Shown: positions 17,407 to 26,049 of the stretch, one piece after another
Position numbering within the stretch: the first letter of the stretch is position 1
How the letters are laid out: each line of letters begins with the position of its first letter
NCBI RefSeq assembly: GCF_024160145.1
Contig: NZ_JAMYWQ010000007.1
Location: 95,583 to 159,582, forward strand
Source: Serratia nevei
GTDB lineage: Bacteria; Pseudomonadota; Gammaproteobacteria; Enterobacterales; Enterobacteriaceae
Reading direction: 5' to 3'
Length of the DNA: 64,000 nt
Made by a program: the position numbers and the translations under genes
Notes under the pieces: generated by a model
What the model was told of the DNA's origin: nothing
Seen by the model: the letters and a program-made list of their open reading frames with translations, nothing else
Databases searched by the model: none

Positions 17407-17904
17407 TTATGCCGGCAGCGCCGCCCCGTGCGCCGCGAAGTGCGTCAACGCCTCACCCTCCATGCGATAGCGCACCCACTCGCCCTGCGGCTGTGCGCCG
17501 ATGCTGAGGTAGAAATCGATGGCCGGTTGGTTCCAGTCCAGCACGCTCCACTCCAGGCGGCCGCACTGCCGCTCGCACGCCAGCTGGGCGATGTGCCGCA
17601 GCAGCTTTTTACCGGCCCCCGCGCCGCGATGCTTCGGCGCCACGTACAGGTCTTCCAGATAGATGCCGTTTTTACCCAGCCAGGTGGAGTAACTCATAAA
17701 GAACACCGCATAACCCGCCGGCTCGCCGTTCACCGTACAAATCAGCGCTTCGGAACAGGCGCCCGGCCCAAACAGGCTGCGTTCGATATCTTCCACGCTG
17801 GCCAGCACCTGCTCGCGCGCCTTTTCGTACACCGCCAGCTCGATAATCATATCCAGAATCAGTTGGGCGTCGCTTTTTTGCGCTGGGTAAATCTCGATGG
17901 TCAT
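17407..17904 (-). CDS. GNAT acetyltransferase, diamine-acetyltransferase-like
   Basis: 165 residues. The acetyl-CoA loop (LYVAPKHRGAGAGKKLLRHI, about 97-116) and the segment WSVLDWNQPAIDFYLSIGAQ match the SSAT-like branch of GNAT, which acetylates polyamines or amino acids. Substrate specificity is inferred only at family level. Starts at 17904 with the LysR remnant on the other strand beyond it. Confidence 0.85.
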   Translation of the reverse strand: MTIEIYPAQKSDAQLILDMIIELAVYEKAREQVLASVEDIERSLFGPGACSEALICTVNGEPAGYAVFFMSYSTWLGKNGIYLEDLYVAPKHRGAGAGKKLLRHIAQLACERQCGRLEWSVLDWNQPAIDFYLSIGAQPQGEWVRYRMEGEALTHFAAHGAALPA

Positions 17905-17989
17905 GGCAAATCCTGAGTGTGTTGATGACTGTTCTTGCCAGCATATCGCGCCTCAAATACTGTATGAACTGCATTTTTATCAACAGGTA

Positions 17990-18305
17990 ATGAATATCAT
18001 GCATCTGGATTTGAAGCGTCTCGATCTCAACCTGCTGCTGGTGTTTGAAGCGGTCTATCGGCTGCGATCGGTGACGCACGCCTTCGCTGCTGGGAGCGCC
18101 GTTCATCGTCGCCGACAGCGAACTGGTGATGAGCATGCCGCGCTACGCCGCGTAAAAATTGCGGCAGGCGGCGGCGCTGGATATCCACCCCCTGCCGTTT
18201 CCGGTGCCGCCGTATCAGATTAAAATCTACCTGCACCGCAAGAACGGCCGGCCGGAGGCCTGCCGCTGGCTGCGGCAACAGCTGCAGGCGTTGGCGGCGT
18301 TATAA
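17990..18305 (+). pseudogene. LysR-family regulator remnant, internally deleted
   Basis: The start ATG (17990 or 17999) reads a normal LysR N terminus (MHLDLKRLDLNLLLVFEAVY, RLRSVTHAFA). The helix-turn-helix and nearly the whole effector domain are then missing, and the sequence jumps, in another frame, to a LysR C terminus (GAPFIVADSELVMSMPRYAA, stop, KLRQAAALDIHPLPFPVPPY, ending WLRQQLQALAAL). About 600 bp have been lost, and there is also an in-frame TAA at about 18153. Its final stop abuts the end of the convergent DUF1543 gene. The product cannot be functional. Confidence 0.8.
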
Positions 18306-18815
18306 CGCGGGTTCGCCGATCGGCAGATACCCCTGCCACAGCGGCCGGGCCGGTTTGCCGTGCGGGTTGGCCCGCAGATGCACGTGGTAGCCCTGCAGCG
18401 CCTGCAGCAGCAGGCAGTCGTCCACCTCGGCCAGGTCATCCTTGTGCTGCTGCGCGCTGTCCGTCAGCAGCACCCGTTTGGCTTTCTCCTTCGCCTCGTC
18501 GGCGGAGCGCGCCACAAACAGGCCGAACTGGTGCAATTCCGCCAGCTCATCGCTGCGGTAGCCGCCCACGTTGACGAAAAACAGCTTCTCTTCACCGGCG
18601 AACGGCGCAGGCTCCAGGCTCACGTCGTAGCCGTCCGCCCAGTCGATGCGCGCGTAGCCGTCGACATGCACCTTGCGCTTATCGCCGAACCACTTTTCAC
18701 GCAGCAGCGGATACGCCTCTTCCGGCCGATCCGCCGCCGCGAACTGCACGTCGTGCAACTCGATATTGGCGCCCGGCGCCGTACCGCCCACATAAAACAT
18801 CAATAATCCCGGCAT
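18300..18815 (-). CDS. DUF1543 domain protein
   Basis: 171 residues from ATG at 18815 (MPGLLMFYVGGTAPGANIEL). The family's opening strand (FYVGGTAPGANIELHDVQF) and DUF1543 layout, two similar alpha/beta halves (FAAADRPEEAYPLLREKWFG and about 105-125, FGLFVARSADEAKEKAKR), are visible. The frame is open upstream to 18890, but the extra residues have no family match. Cytoplasmic, function unknown. Its 3' end overlaps the LysR remnant by a few bases. Confidence 0.8.
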   Translation of the reverse strand: MPGLLMFYVGGTAPGANIELHDVQFAAADRPEEAYPLLREKWFGDKRKVHVDGYARIDWADGYDVSLEPAPFAGEEKLFFVNVGGYRSDELAELHQFGLFVARSADEAKEKAKRVLLTDSAQQHKDDLAEVDDCLLLQALQGYHVHLRANPHGKPARPLWQGYLPIGEPAL

Positions 18816-18935
18816 GTTAGTCTGCTCTCCTTGGTGACAATCGCTATATAAAATAATACATAACGAAACTCGTGCCAACGGCGGCGCCATTCTGTGTTAT
18901 CAATAGGTGAGGTTTAATCTGTTGTGGAGGAACGC

Positions 18936-19118
18936 ATGGCATTCAATATCGGTGATTTTGTTCAACGCACCACCGGCGGCCCAAAGATGACCGTGGTGGC
19001 AATTGACGGCGACACCCTGGTTTGCAGCTGGAATGAACTGGGTAAAGAGCAGCGCACGGAGGTGCAGGCCAGCGACGTGGCGCTGTACCACGAAGACGGC
19101 GATTTCGGTGTCTGCTGA
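18936..19118 (+). CDS. YodC-family DUF2158 small protein
   Basis: 60 residues from ATG at 18936 with GTGGAGG upstream. DUF2158 core MAFNIGDFVQRTTGGPKMTV is followed by CSWNELGKEQRTEVQASDVA. Members are small beta-barrel-like proteins of unknown function found in many enterobacteria. It stands alone between two minus-strand units. Confidence 0.85.
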   Translation: MAFNIGDFVQRTTGGPKMTVVAIDGDTLVCSWNELGKEQRTEVQASDVALYHEDGDFGVC

Positions 19119-19150
19119 ATAACCGGGGCGCGCCGCGCCCCGTTATCGCC

Positions 19151-19429
19151 TTATGCGCGAATGTCCTGATAGGCCGGCGTGGTATCGAACTCATGTTTGG
19201 CGAACGGGCACAGCGGAATGATTTTGCGCTGCTCCGCGCGCATTTTCTCCACCACCAGCGCCACCAGCTTTTTGCCGACGCCCTGCCCCTTCAATGACTC
19301 ATCCACCCAGGTGTGATCGATAATGGTCAGCTTGTCGCCGCTCGGCACGAAAGAGATCTCGGCGATCAGCTTGCCCTGCTCGTCATTGATATAAAAACGC
19401 TTGTCGTCTGCCAGTATTTTATGATCCAT
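19151..19429 (-). CDS. yjdJ: YjdJ-type small GNAT acetyltransferase
   Basis: 92 residues, a minimal GNAT domain with the acetyl-CoA loop [20 protein letters not shown] and the conserved tail [18 protein letters not shown]. It resembles E. coli YjdJ. Starts one base after the stop of the Fe-S gene yjdI; E. coli has the same pair. Substrate unknown. Confidence 0.87.
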   Translation of the reverse strand: MDHKILADDKRFYINDEQGKLIAEISFVPSGDKLTIIDHTWVDESLKGQGVGKKLVALVVEKMRAEQRKIIPLCPFAKHEFDTTPAYQDIRA

Positions 19430-19430
19430 A

Positions 19431-19661
19431 TTATTTCTCCCTATATTTAAGCGCGCCGCTGGGGCAGGTATCGATAACGCGTTTCACCTCGGCCGGATCG
19501 GCATTGTCCGGCATAATCCACGGGCGGCGATTCAAGGTAAAAATAGCCGCGTTGCCACGCACGCAGCGGGCGGAATGGCGGCAAACTGCGCCGTTAAAAT
19601 AAACGTCAATCTTGTCGCCGGAATAACAACGATAGCCGGCGGCGGTCAATTCTTCGTCCAT
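19431..19661 (-). CDS. yjdI: YjdI-type (4Fe-4S) mono-cluster protein
   Basis: 76 residues from ATG at 19661; GAGG precedes with 5-base spacing. A GTG one codon upstream is an alternative. Four cysteines in a CDGSH-unlike Fer4_19 pattern are visible ([28 protein letters not shown]). It probably binds a single iron-sulfur cluster. Operon with the YjdJ-type gene; role unknown. Confidence 0.85.
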   Translation of the reverse strand: MDEELTAAGYRCYSGDKIDVYFNGAVCRHSARCVRGNAAIFTLNRRPWIMPDNADPAEVKRVIDTCPSGALKYREK

Positions 19662-19854
19662 CACGACCTCACATTGCCTGTTTTATTGTTTTTGCTCCAG
19701 GCTCAAGTATAGGCAATACAGCCGGCTTCACCACGCATCCCTTCCGCCGAAAAAAAGAGGCGCAACCGCCCGCCGCCGCTAGAAAAAAACGTAAATTGTT
19801 CTAATCTTTATTCAGCAAGACAACATCATTCCGACAGTGGCTAAGGAGTTTGAA

Positions 19855-20268
19855 ATGGGTGATAGCTCAAAAGACGGCGTTATTCTGCTGTCCCGCATAT
19901 TACTGATGATTCTATTTATCATTTTCGGCTGGATGAAACTGGTCAACTTCGGTGCGACCGTCTCGGCGATGGAAGGCTACGGCGCGCCGATGCCATATTT
20001 GGCGGCGATCGTTGCCGTCGTGGTGGAGTTTATTTTCGGCATTGCGCTTATTCTCGGCCTGTTTACTCGCCCTATCGCGGTCATTTTCGCCCTGTACGTT
20101 TTGGGCACCGCATTTATCGGCCATCCGTTCTGGAAAATGACCGGTATGGAAATGATGGGCAACGAAATCAACTTCTTTAAAAACATCAGCATCATTGGCG
20201 GTTTGCTGTTGCTGGCGGTGACCGGCGCCGGCCGTTATTCGCTGGACTATAAAATATTTAATAAATAA
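19855..20268 (+). CDS. DoxX-family inner-membrane protein, YphA-like
   Basis: 137 residues from ATG at 19855 with CTAAGGAG upstream. Four membrane helices (about 9-27, 44-64, 70-90, 105-128) with the DoxX motif (FIIFGWMKLVNFGATVSAME) and NFFKNISIIGGLLLLAVTGA. Close to E. coli YphA. Proposed roles of DoxX proteins are in redox homeostasis; no partner is adjacent. A strong terminator follows. Confidence 0.85.
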   Translation: MGDSSKDGVILLSRILLMILFIIFGWMKLVNFGATVSAMEGYGAPMPYLAAIVAVVVEFIFGIALILGLFTRPIAVIFALYVLGTAFIGHPFWKMTGMEMMGNEINFFKNISIIGGLLLLAVTGAGRYSLDYKIFNK

Positions 20269-20275
20269 TTCATCG

Positions 20276-20307
20276 ATGGCCGGCGACTGTCGCCGGCCAT
20301 TTTATTT
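20276..20307 (+). terminator. Intrinsic terminator after the DoxX gene
   Basis: ATGGCCGGCGA-CTG-TCGCCGGCCAT, an 11-bp perfect stem (20276-20300) followed by TTTATTT. It may act on both strands, since the smrA gene ends just beyond it. Confidence 0.8.
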
Positions 20308-20318
20308 CGGCTATCCCT

Positions 20319-20891
20319 TCAACGGCTGCGCTTGGCGTGGCGCTCAAAGTTTTCCGCCCTGGCCTGCGCCGATTTACGCAGCGTGACGTAGCAGGCACCC
20401 TCGCCGCCGTCGCGCGGCAAGGCACGGCAAAACGCCTGCACCTGTTCAAACTGCGCCAGCCATTTGGCGACGTAACTGCGCACGATATTCGGGTGGCTTT
20501 CGTTCTGCCGCCCGCGGCCGTGCACGATCAGCAGCGAACGCAGGTTTTGCGCCTCCGCCTGCACGATGAAGCGAAACAGCGCCTGCCGGCTGGCTTCGAC
20601 CGACTGACGCAGCAGGTTCAGCGACGCCTGCGGCGGGTAACGGCCGCTGCGCAGCTTGTCCAGCACGCCCTGTTGAATGCCCTCCCCTTTGAACGCCAGC
20701 GGTTGCTCGCAAGGGATCACCTCGAGAAAATCGGTGCTGAGGAAGTTTTCCTGCAGCCGCCGCTGCGCTTCGCGCCGCGCGCTTTTGTCCACCGCATCCT
20801 GCGGCTTGAGGTACAGCGTCTGCCGCCCGCTCGCCAGCGGCACCACGTCCGCCATTGCCTGTTCAAAAAAGTCTTTTTCCTGCTCGCTCAT
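20319..20891 (-). CDS. smrA: Smr-domain endonuclease SmrA (YdaL-like)
   Basis: 190 residues from ATG at 20891 (MSEQEKDFFEQAMADVVPLA). The Smr domain is at about 90-170, with LLRQSVEASRQALFRFIVQA and the signature LLIVHGRGRQNESHPNIVRS. The frame stays open to 20996, but the family start is the ATG used here. The Smr domain nicks branched or damaged DNA or cleaves RNA in related proteins; which one applies here is not known. Confidence 0.87.
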   Translation of the reverse strand: MSEQEKDFFEQAMADVVPLASGRQTLYLKPQDAVDKSARREAQRRLQENFLSTDFLEVIPCEQPLAFKGEGIQQGVLDKLRSGRYPPQASLNLLRQSVEASRQALFRFIVQAEAQNLRSLLIVHGRGRQNESHPNIVRSYVAKWLAQFEQVQAFCRALPRDGGEGACYVTLRKSAQARAENFERHAKRSR

Positions 20892-21075
20892 CTTCCACCT
20901 CTCTTGAACGGCAGCCTTTACGGCCGGGAATGGGGTCGATTGTAAGATGCCTTGGCGCGGTTGCAAGCCGGGAATTGTCAGCGGCAGTGGTCTCATTTGT
21001 CGCCAACGGGTGAGCTTACGAGCAGTTTTCGCTATACTGCTAAGCCATCATTGAGTGCCGCAAAGGATCGAGCCC

Positions 21076-21411
21076 ATGACAATGCGCGAGCTGGAAATCC
21101 AGTTTCAAAATGCGATGAATGAGTTGCAGAGCAGCTTCGAACGGCAACACCGCGAATGGCAGCGGAGCTACCAGGCGTTGCAACAACTGCTGGAAGAAGC
21201 CAAACAGCGCGAAGCCGCCCTGCGGGCGCAAAATGAACAACTGGCGCGCAAACTGAGCACCGCCAGTTCGGTGCCGGAGCAGCACGCGCTGGTGAAGCAG
21301 ATCAAAATGCTCGGCGCCCATCTGGATGCGCTGGCCAAAGACGCGGCCACCTTCAACCATCACCTGCACCAACAGCGTGCGGCCGATAATTTCAGCGGCG
21401 AACAGCATTGA
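21076..21411 (+). CDS. MbeD/MobD-like coiled-coil protein
   Basis: 111 residues from ATG at 21076. Almost entirely helical, with a long coiled coil at about 5-75 (MRELEIQFQNAMNELQSSFE, then QLLEEAKQREAALRAQNEQL). The N-terminal pattern resembles the MbeD/MobD plasmid mobilisation/exclusion proteins of ColE1-type plasmids. There are no relaxase or oriT-like genes around it, so it is either a domesticated relative or a generic coiled-coil match. Resemblance is by eye, moderate confidence. Confidence 0.6.
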   Translation: MTMRELEIQFQNAMNELQSSFERQHREWQRSYQALQQLLEEAKQREAALRAQNEQLARKLSTASSVPEQHALVKQIKMLGAHLDALAKDAATFNHHLHQQRAADNFSGEQH

Positions 21412-21478
21412 TAGCGGGCGCTGTCGCACAGCGCCTCCCGCCCCGTTTCTGGCGTATTGAGAGTGTAATAAAGCCTAA

Positions 21479-21925
21479 ATGACCTGGATCATCCTCGCCG
21501 CCCTGATCGTCGTATTTATTATCGGTTACCGCATTTTGACGTCCGACACCCGTAAAGCCATCGATTCGTTGGCCCATCTGCTGAGGGTCAAACCGATGCT
21601 GATCGAATCGATGATCCAGGAAATGGGCGGCCGTCAAAGCCAGACCTTTATCCGCATGCTGAACAACGGCTACACCGAAGAGATGCACCAGGCCGCTTAC
21701 CTGCTGTTCATCTACCTGACGTTCATCAAGCAGGCGGACGACGAGCAGACCGCCCTGTGGCGCGACGTACTGCTGCGCGCCGGGCTGTCGCCGGAGCTGC
21801 ACGCCGAGCACACCGAAGCGGCGCTGTTTTACTTTGCCGAGCTGGATATCGATGCGTTTGAACTGGCGCAGTTCCGCCGCGCCTACAATGAGCGTTTCAA
21901 CCGCGAAGCGTTGTCCCACGGCTGA
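21479..21925 (+). CDS. DUF1198 membrane-anchored protein (YicN-like)
   Basis: 148 residues. One N-terminal transmembrane helix (MTWIILAALIVVFIIGYRIL) anchors a helical cytoplasmic domain; LTSDTRKAIDSLAHLLRVKP and the acidic tail resemble E. coli YicN of DUF1198. Function unknown. A 7-bp GTCCCCC/GGGGGAC hairpin lies just after the stop (21930-21948), without a T-run. Confidence 0.82.
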   Translation: MTWIILAALIVVFIIGYRILTSDTRKAIDSLAHLLRVKPMLIESMIQEMGGRQSQTFIRMLNNGYTEEMHQAAYLLFIYLTFIKQADDEQTALWRDVLLRAGLSPELHAEHTEAALFYFAELDIDAFELAQFRRAYNERFNREALSHG

Positions 21926-21951
21926 TCGCGTCCCCCTGAGCGGGGGACCGA

Positions 21952-22290
21952 TTACAGGAACATGCTGAAAAGGTAGCGCGACAGCGCTTCGCGCGAGCTG
22001 AAACCGTGTGCGATGCCGTAACGCTGGTTCGGGGCGTCGCCGCTTAAATCCAGGGGAAACTCCAGATACTGCTCGCTGGTGCGCACCGGGGAGGTCGGCG
22101 TGGCGAAATGCACGCTTTTCTCTTTCAGCGCCGGGTGGATCACCAGCGCGGTTCTGCCCATCCGCGCTTCGCGATTCACATACACGTAGTGTGCGCCCTT
22201 GCGGTAGCCATAGGCCTGATCGGTGACATAATCACGCTCAAAGCCGGTATTCTCCAACACTTTAGCCACTTCATCCGGCCGTAAATACAT
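21952..22290 (-). CDS. ygaC: DUF2002 protein YgaC
   Basis: 112 residues, matching the YgaC/DUF2002 family ([57 protein letters not shown]). In E. coli ygaC is Fur-regulated and lies near nrdHIEF/proU; here it is in the same general neighbourhood but about 9 kb upstream of nrdH. I see no strong Fur box before the start. Function unknown. Confidence 0.85.
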   Translation of the reverse strand: MYLRPDEVAKVLENTGFERDYVTDQAYGYRKGAHYVYVNREARMGRTALVIHPALKEKSVHFATPTSPVRTSEQYLEFPLDLSGDAPNQRYGIAHGFSSREALSRYLFSMFL

Positions 22291-22392
22291 CGATTCCTCC
22301 TCTCATTCTGGACCGCTGAGCGACCTTACCGTAATCATTCACCGAAACAATAATTTTCTGGAGAGGAATCCGGGTTTCAGACTATTCCTGAA

Positions 22393-23565
22393 TCAAGCCC
22401 GGCTGTGCTGCAGCAAGCTCAGGGTGAGCAGCACGCCGAGCGCCACCAGCAGCGCCGCCGCCAGATAGATAGACGGCACGCCCGCCTGCCCGATCAACAG
22501 CCCGGCCAGCGGCCCGGTGATGCCCAGCGCCAGGTCGAGGAACGCCGAATAGGTGCCGAGCGCCGTGCCCTGATTCTGCGGCGGCACCTGTTTCACCGCC
22601 TCAACGCCCAGCGCCGGGAACACCAGCGAGAAACCGGCACCGGCCAGCAACGCCCCGGTTTGCACCATCCAGGGCTCACCGGCCTGCCAGATCAACAGCA
22701 GCCCGACAATTTCAACCAGCAACGACGCCAGCGTCACCTTCAGACCGCCGTGGCGATTGATGACATTGCTGAAGATCAGGCGGATGCCGACGAAGGCGCA
22801 GCTGAACAGCGTCAGTGAAAACGCCGCGCCGCTCCAGCCTTTGTCGGCATAGTACAGGGTGATAAAGGTGGCGATCACGCCGAAGCCGACGGTGCCCATC
22901 GCCAGCCCAAGGCCATAGGCCCAGATGCGGCCGAACACCGCGCGAAAGGCGATGCGCTGCCCGGCGGCGATCGAGACGTCCGGCTTGCCGCTGGCCAACA
23001 GCAGCGCCACCGCAACCGCCAGCACGATCAGCGCCGCCACCCCGGCCAATCCCCACTGCTGATTCAGGAACACGCCGAGCGGCGCGCCGGCCGCCATCGC
23101 CCCGTAGGTGGCGACGCCGTTCCAGGAGATCACCCGCGCAGTATGCATCGCCCCTACCCGGCCAATGCCCCACAGCGTAGAGCCGGTGCTGGCGAAGCTT
23201 TCGCCGACGCCGAGCAACACCCGCCCCGCGCACAGCAACAGCAGGCTGAGCCACGGGTCACCGTCAACCCCGAACGCCAGCGCGTAAAACAGGCCGCTGG
23301 CGCCGCAGCACGCCAGGCCGAACAGCACCACCTTCTTGGGCCCCAGCTGGTCGGCATAGCGCCCGGCGTGCGGGCGGCTGACCAGCGTGGCGAAGTACTG
23401 CGCGCTGATGATAAGCCCCGCCAGCACCGAGTTGTAGCCCAGGTGGTTATGCACGAATGCCGGCAACACCGCCAGCGGCAGGCCGATGGTCAGGTAGCAG
23501 ACGAAAGTGAACATCACCACGGACAGAATGCGTCGGTTCAGCTGGAAGTTATTTTCTGCGGTCAT
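22393..23565 (-). CDS. yhhS: MFS transporter, YhhS family
   Basis: 390 residues from ATG at 23565 (MTAENNFQLNRRILSVVMFT); an ATG 15 codons upstream (23610) is possible. Twelve predicted helices, with the YhhS-typical ISAQYFATLVSRPHAGRYAD loop 2-3 motif and a conserved LFSCAFVGIRLIFSNVINR. E. coli YhhS has been linked to arabinose and other efflux when overexpressed; the native substrate is unknown. Divergent genes are absent; the LysR gene downstream starts on the same strand further right. Confidence 0.87.
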   Translation of the reverse strand: MTAENNFQLNRRILSVVMFTFVCYLTIGLPLAVLPAFVHNHLGYNSVLAGLIISAQYFATLVSRPHAGRYADQLGPKKVVLFGLACCGASGLFYALAFGVDGDPWLSLLLLCAGRVLLGVGESFASTGSTLWGIGRVGAMHTARVISWNGVATYGAMAAGAPLGVFLNQQWGLAGVAALIVLAVAVALLLASGKPDVSIAAGQRIAFRAVFGRIWAYGLGLAMGTVGFGVIATFITLYYADKGWSGAAFSLTLFSCAFVGIRLIFSNVINRHGGLKVTLASLLVEIVGLLLIWQAGEPWMVQTGALLAGAGFSLVFPALGVEAVKQVPPQNQGTALGTYSAFLDLALGITGPLAGLLIGQAGVPSIYLAAALLVALGVLLTLSLLQHSRA

Positions 23566-23655
23566 CGAAGGTGGCTCGCATCGGACGGGGTAGACAGAGA
23601 TGGCCAGCATACCCCGATGGGATCTGATGATAAATGAGAGAGTTATAACGAATTA

Positions 23656-24561
23656 TTATTTCGCTAACGGTTTTATCGCCACCCGCGCGCGCAGAAAATC
23701 GATAAACGCCCGCACCTTCTCCGGCACGTGGCGAGTGTTCGGGTAGAGCGCATAGATGCTCTGCTCGGGGAAGCGGTGATCCGGCAGCAACCACCGCAGC
23801 CGGCCGGTGTCGATCTCCGGCTGCGCCAGCCACGCCGGCAGCAGCGCCACCCCGGCGCCATGCAGGGCGAACGCCAGCAATGCCGCGGCGCTGTCGCCGG
23901 TGAGCGTGGCGGCGTCCGCCACCTTGAACAGCACCGCTTCGCGCTGCGGCGTGACCACCTGCCAGCTGAGCGGCGAACTGAGCCGGCTGTGGGCAATCCA
24001 CTGCGCCTGCGCCAGATCCGTCAGTGAATGAATTGGCCGTTCGGCCAGGTAATCCGGCGCCGCCACCGGAAAAATGGCGAAGCTGTCGATCCGCGCCGCG
24101 CGGTGGCTGGAGTCCGCCAACTGGCCCAGACGGATCGCCACGTCGAAGCGCTCCGAGATCAGATCGACGTGATAAGAAGAAGAGACATGCTGAATGCGCA
24201 GCCGCGGGTGCTGCCGCGAAAATGCCGCCAGCGCCGGCACCACCACCTGCGCACCATACTCCGGCGTGCTGGTGATACGCAGCACGCCACTCAACCCGTG
24301 GTGATCGCGGCGGACGTCGTCCAGCACGTTTTCCGCCTCCTGCAGCAGCTGCAGGCTGCGCTGGTAAAAGCGCTCACCGGCATCGGTCAGCGACAGCCGC
24401 CGGGTGCTGCGCGCCAGCAGTGACACCCCCAGCTCGTTCTCCAGTTGCTTGACGTTAAAGCTCACCACCGCCTTGGTTTGCCCCAGCGCCGCCGCCGCCG
24501 CGGTAAAGCTGCCCGCCTCCACCACCGCCGCGAAGATCGCCAGGCGCTGCAAATTCAGCAT
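23656..24561 (-). CDS. LysR-family regulator of the adjacent efflux operon
   Basis: 301 residues. The HTH is near the N terminus (LAIFAAVVEAGSFTAAAAAL, GQTKAVVSFNVKQLENELG), followed by an effector domain. It belongs to the CrgA-like group typical of regulators next to MFS or oxidoreductase genes. It is divergent from the DHA2-type MFS gene at 24667, with 105 bp between the starts, so it very probably controls that gene. No inducer can be inferred. Confidence 0.9.
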   Translation of the reverse strand: MLNLQRLAIFAAVVEAGSFTAAAAALGQTKAVVSFNVKQLENELGVSLLARSTRRLSLTDAGERFYQRSLQLLQEAENVLDDVRRDHHGLSGVLRITSTPEYGAQVVVPALAAFSRQHPRLRIQHVSSSYHVDLISERFDVAIRLGQLADSSHRAARIDSFAIFPVAAPDYLAERPIHSLTDLAQAQWIAHSRLSSPLSWQVVTPQREAVLFKVADAATLTGDSAAALLAFALHGAGVALLPAWLAQPEIDTGRLRWLLPDHRFPEQSIYALYPNTRHVPEKVRAFIDFLRARVAIKPLAK

Positions 24562-24666
24562 TTCGCCGCCCTTATTGTCAAAATAATTTTGACAGTGTAA
24601 TCGCCCGCGGCCGATTTATCCGCACTTTTCCCCCCGATACACTGCTCGCCTTCAACCGGAGGCACC

Positions 24667-26049
24667 ATGTCTTATCGCAGCAAAGTGGCAATCGTCTATC
24701 TGCTCGGCTTTTTCGTCGATCTGATCAATATGTTTATCGCCAACGTCGCCTACCCCGCCATCGGCCAGGCGATGCGGGCGTCGGTTAGCCAACTGGCGTG
24801 GGTCAGCAACGGCTATATTCTCGGCCTGACGCTGGTGATCCCGCTCAGCGCCTGGCTGGCGCAGCGCATCGGCGGGCGGCGGGTGTTCCTGCTGTCGCTG
24901 GCGCTGTTCCTACTGGCTACCCTCGGCGCGGGCAACGCCGACAGCATCGGCACGCTGATCGGCTGGCGCACCCTGCAGGGCATGGGCGGCGGCTTGCTGA
25001 TCCCCATCGGCCAGACGCTGACCTACCAGCTGTACCGCAGCCATGAACGCGCCGGGCTGTCGGCGGCCATCATGCTGGTGGGGCTGCTGGCACCGGCGCT
25101 GTCACCGGCGCTCGGCGGCTGGCTCGTCGATCGGCTGGACTGGCGCTGGGTGTTTTTCGCCAACCTGCCGCCGGCGGCTCTGGCGCTGACGCTGGCGGCG
25201 CGGTGGCTGCGCGCGGAAGCACCTGAGACGGTGCGTAAACCGCTCGACGGCAAAGGACTGCTGAGCGCCTGCGCGGCGTTGACGCTGCTGCTGCTCGGCC
25301 TGACCCGGCTGAGCGAGGCCGGCCGGCAGGCTTCCGGCGCGGCGCTGCTGGCCGCCGGCCTGCTGGTGCTGGCGTACTATCTGCGTCATAGCCTGCGCGC
25401 GCCGCAGCCGCTGCTGAACCTGCGGCTGGTCGCCGATCCGCTGCTGCGCAACGCCATGGCGGTTTATTTGTGCATTCCCGGCCTGTTCATCGGCGTCAGC
25501 CTGGTGGCGATGCTGTATCTGCAAAACCAGCTGGGGATGCCCGCCGCCCAGGTCGGTGGCCTGATGCTGCCCTGGGCGCTGGCGTCGTTTCTCGCCATCA
25601 CGCTGACCGGCAAAACCTTTAACCGGCTCGGCCCACGGCCGCTGCTGATCGCCGGCTGCCTGTTGCAAGGTGCCGGCATGCTGGCGCTGGCGCAGATCGA
25701 CTTGGCAGGGCAGCACGCGTTGCAGATCGTCGCCTTCGCCCTGATGGGGTTCGGCGGCAGCCTGTGCAGCAGCACCGCGCAGAGCAGCGCATTCCTGCAG
25801 ATCCCCGACGCTCAGTTGGCGGACGCCAGCGCGCTGTGGAACATCAACCGCCAGCTCAGTTTTTGCCTCGGCGTAGCGCTGCTCAGCCTGTTGCTGAATC
25901 TGCTGCTGAGCGTGTTGCCGCCCGCGGTGGCCTACCGCACCTGCTTCATCCTGGCGGGCGCCAGCGTATTTATCCCGCTGCTGCTGTGCCTGCGCCTCGC
26001 CAACCGCGCCATCGTGCGCCGACTCAACGCTCAACAGGAGATGTTATGA
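24667..26049 (+). CDS. DHA2-type MFS efflux transporter (14 TM)
   Basis: 460 residues with about 14 hydrophobic spans. MFS signatures include LAQRIGGRRVFLLSLALF (loop 2-3), GWRTLQGMGGGLLIPIGQTL and the antiporter motif C region LVGLLAPALSPALGGWLVDR. These mark a drug:H+ antiporter-2 efflux pump. The stop overlaps the next start (ATGA), so it is co-translated with the small SnoaL-like protein. Control probably by the divergent LysR. Substrate unknown. Confidence 0.88.
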   Translation: MSYRSKVAIVYLLGFFVDLINMFIANVAYPAIGQAMRASVSQLAWVSNGYILGLTLVIPLSAWLAQRIGGRRVFLLSLALFLLATLGAGNADSIGTLIGWRTLQGMGGGLLIPIGQTLTYQLYRSHERAGLSAAIMLVGLLAPALSPALGGWLVDRLDWRWVFFANLPPAALALTLAARWLRAEAPETVRKPLDGKGLLSACAALTLLLLGLTRLSEAGRQASGAALLAAGLLVLAYYLRHSLRAPQPLLNLRLVADPLLRNAMAVYLCIPGLFIGVSLVAMLYLQNQLGMPAAQVGGLMLPWALASFLAITLTGKTFNRLGPRPLLIAGCLLQGAGMLALAQIDLAGQHALQIVAFALMGFGGSLCSSTAQSSAFLQIPDAQLADASALWNINRQLSFCLGVALLSLLLNLLLSVLPPAVAYRTCFILAGASVFIPLLLCLRLANRAIVRRLNAQQEML

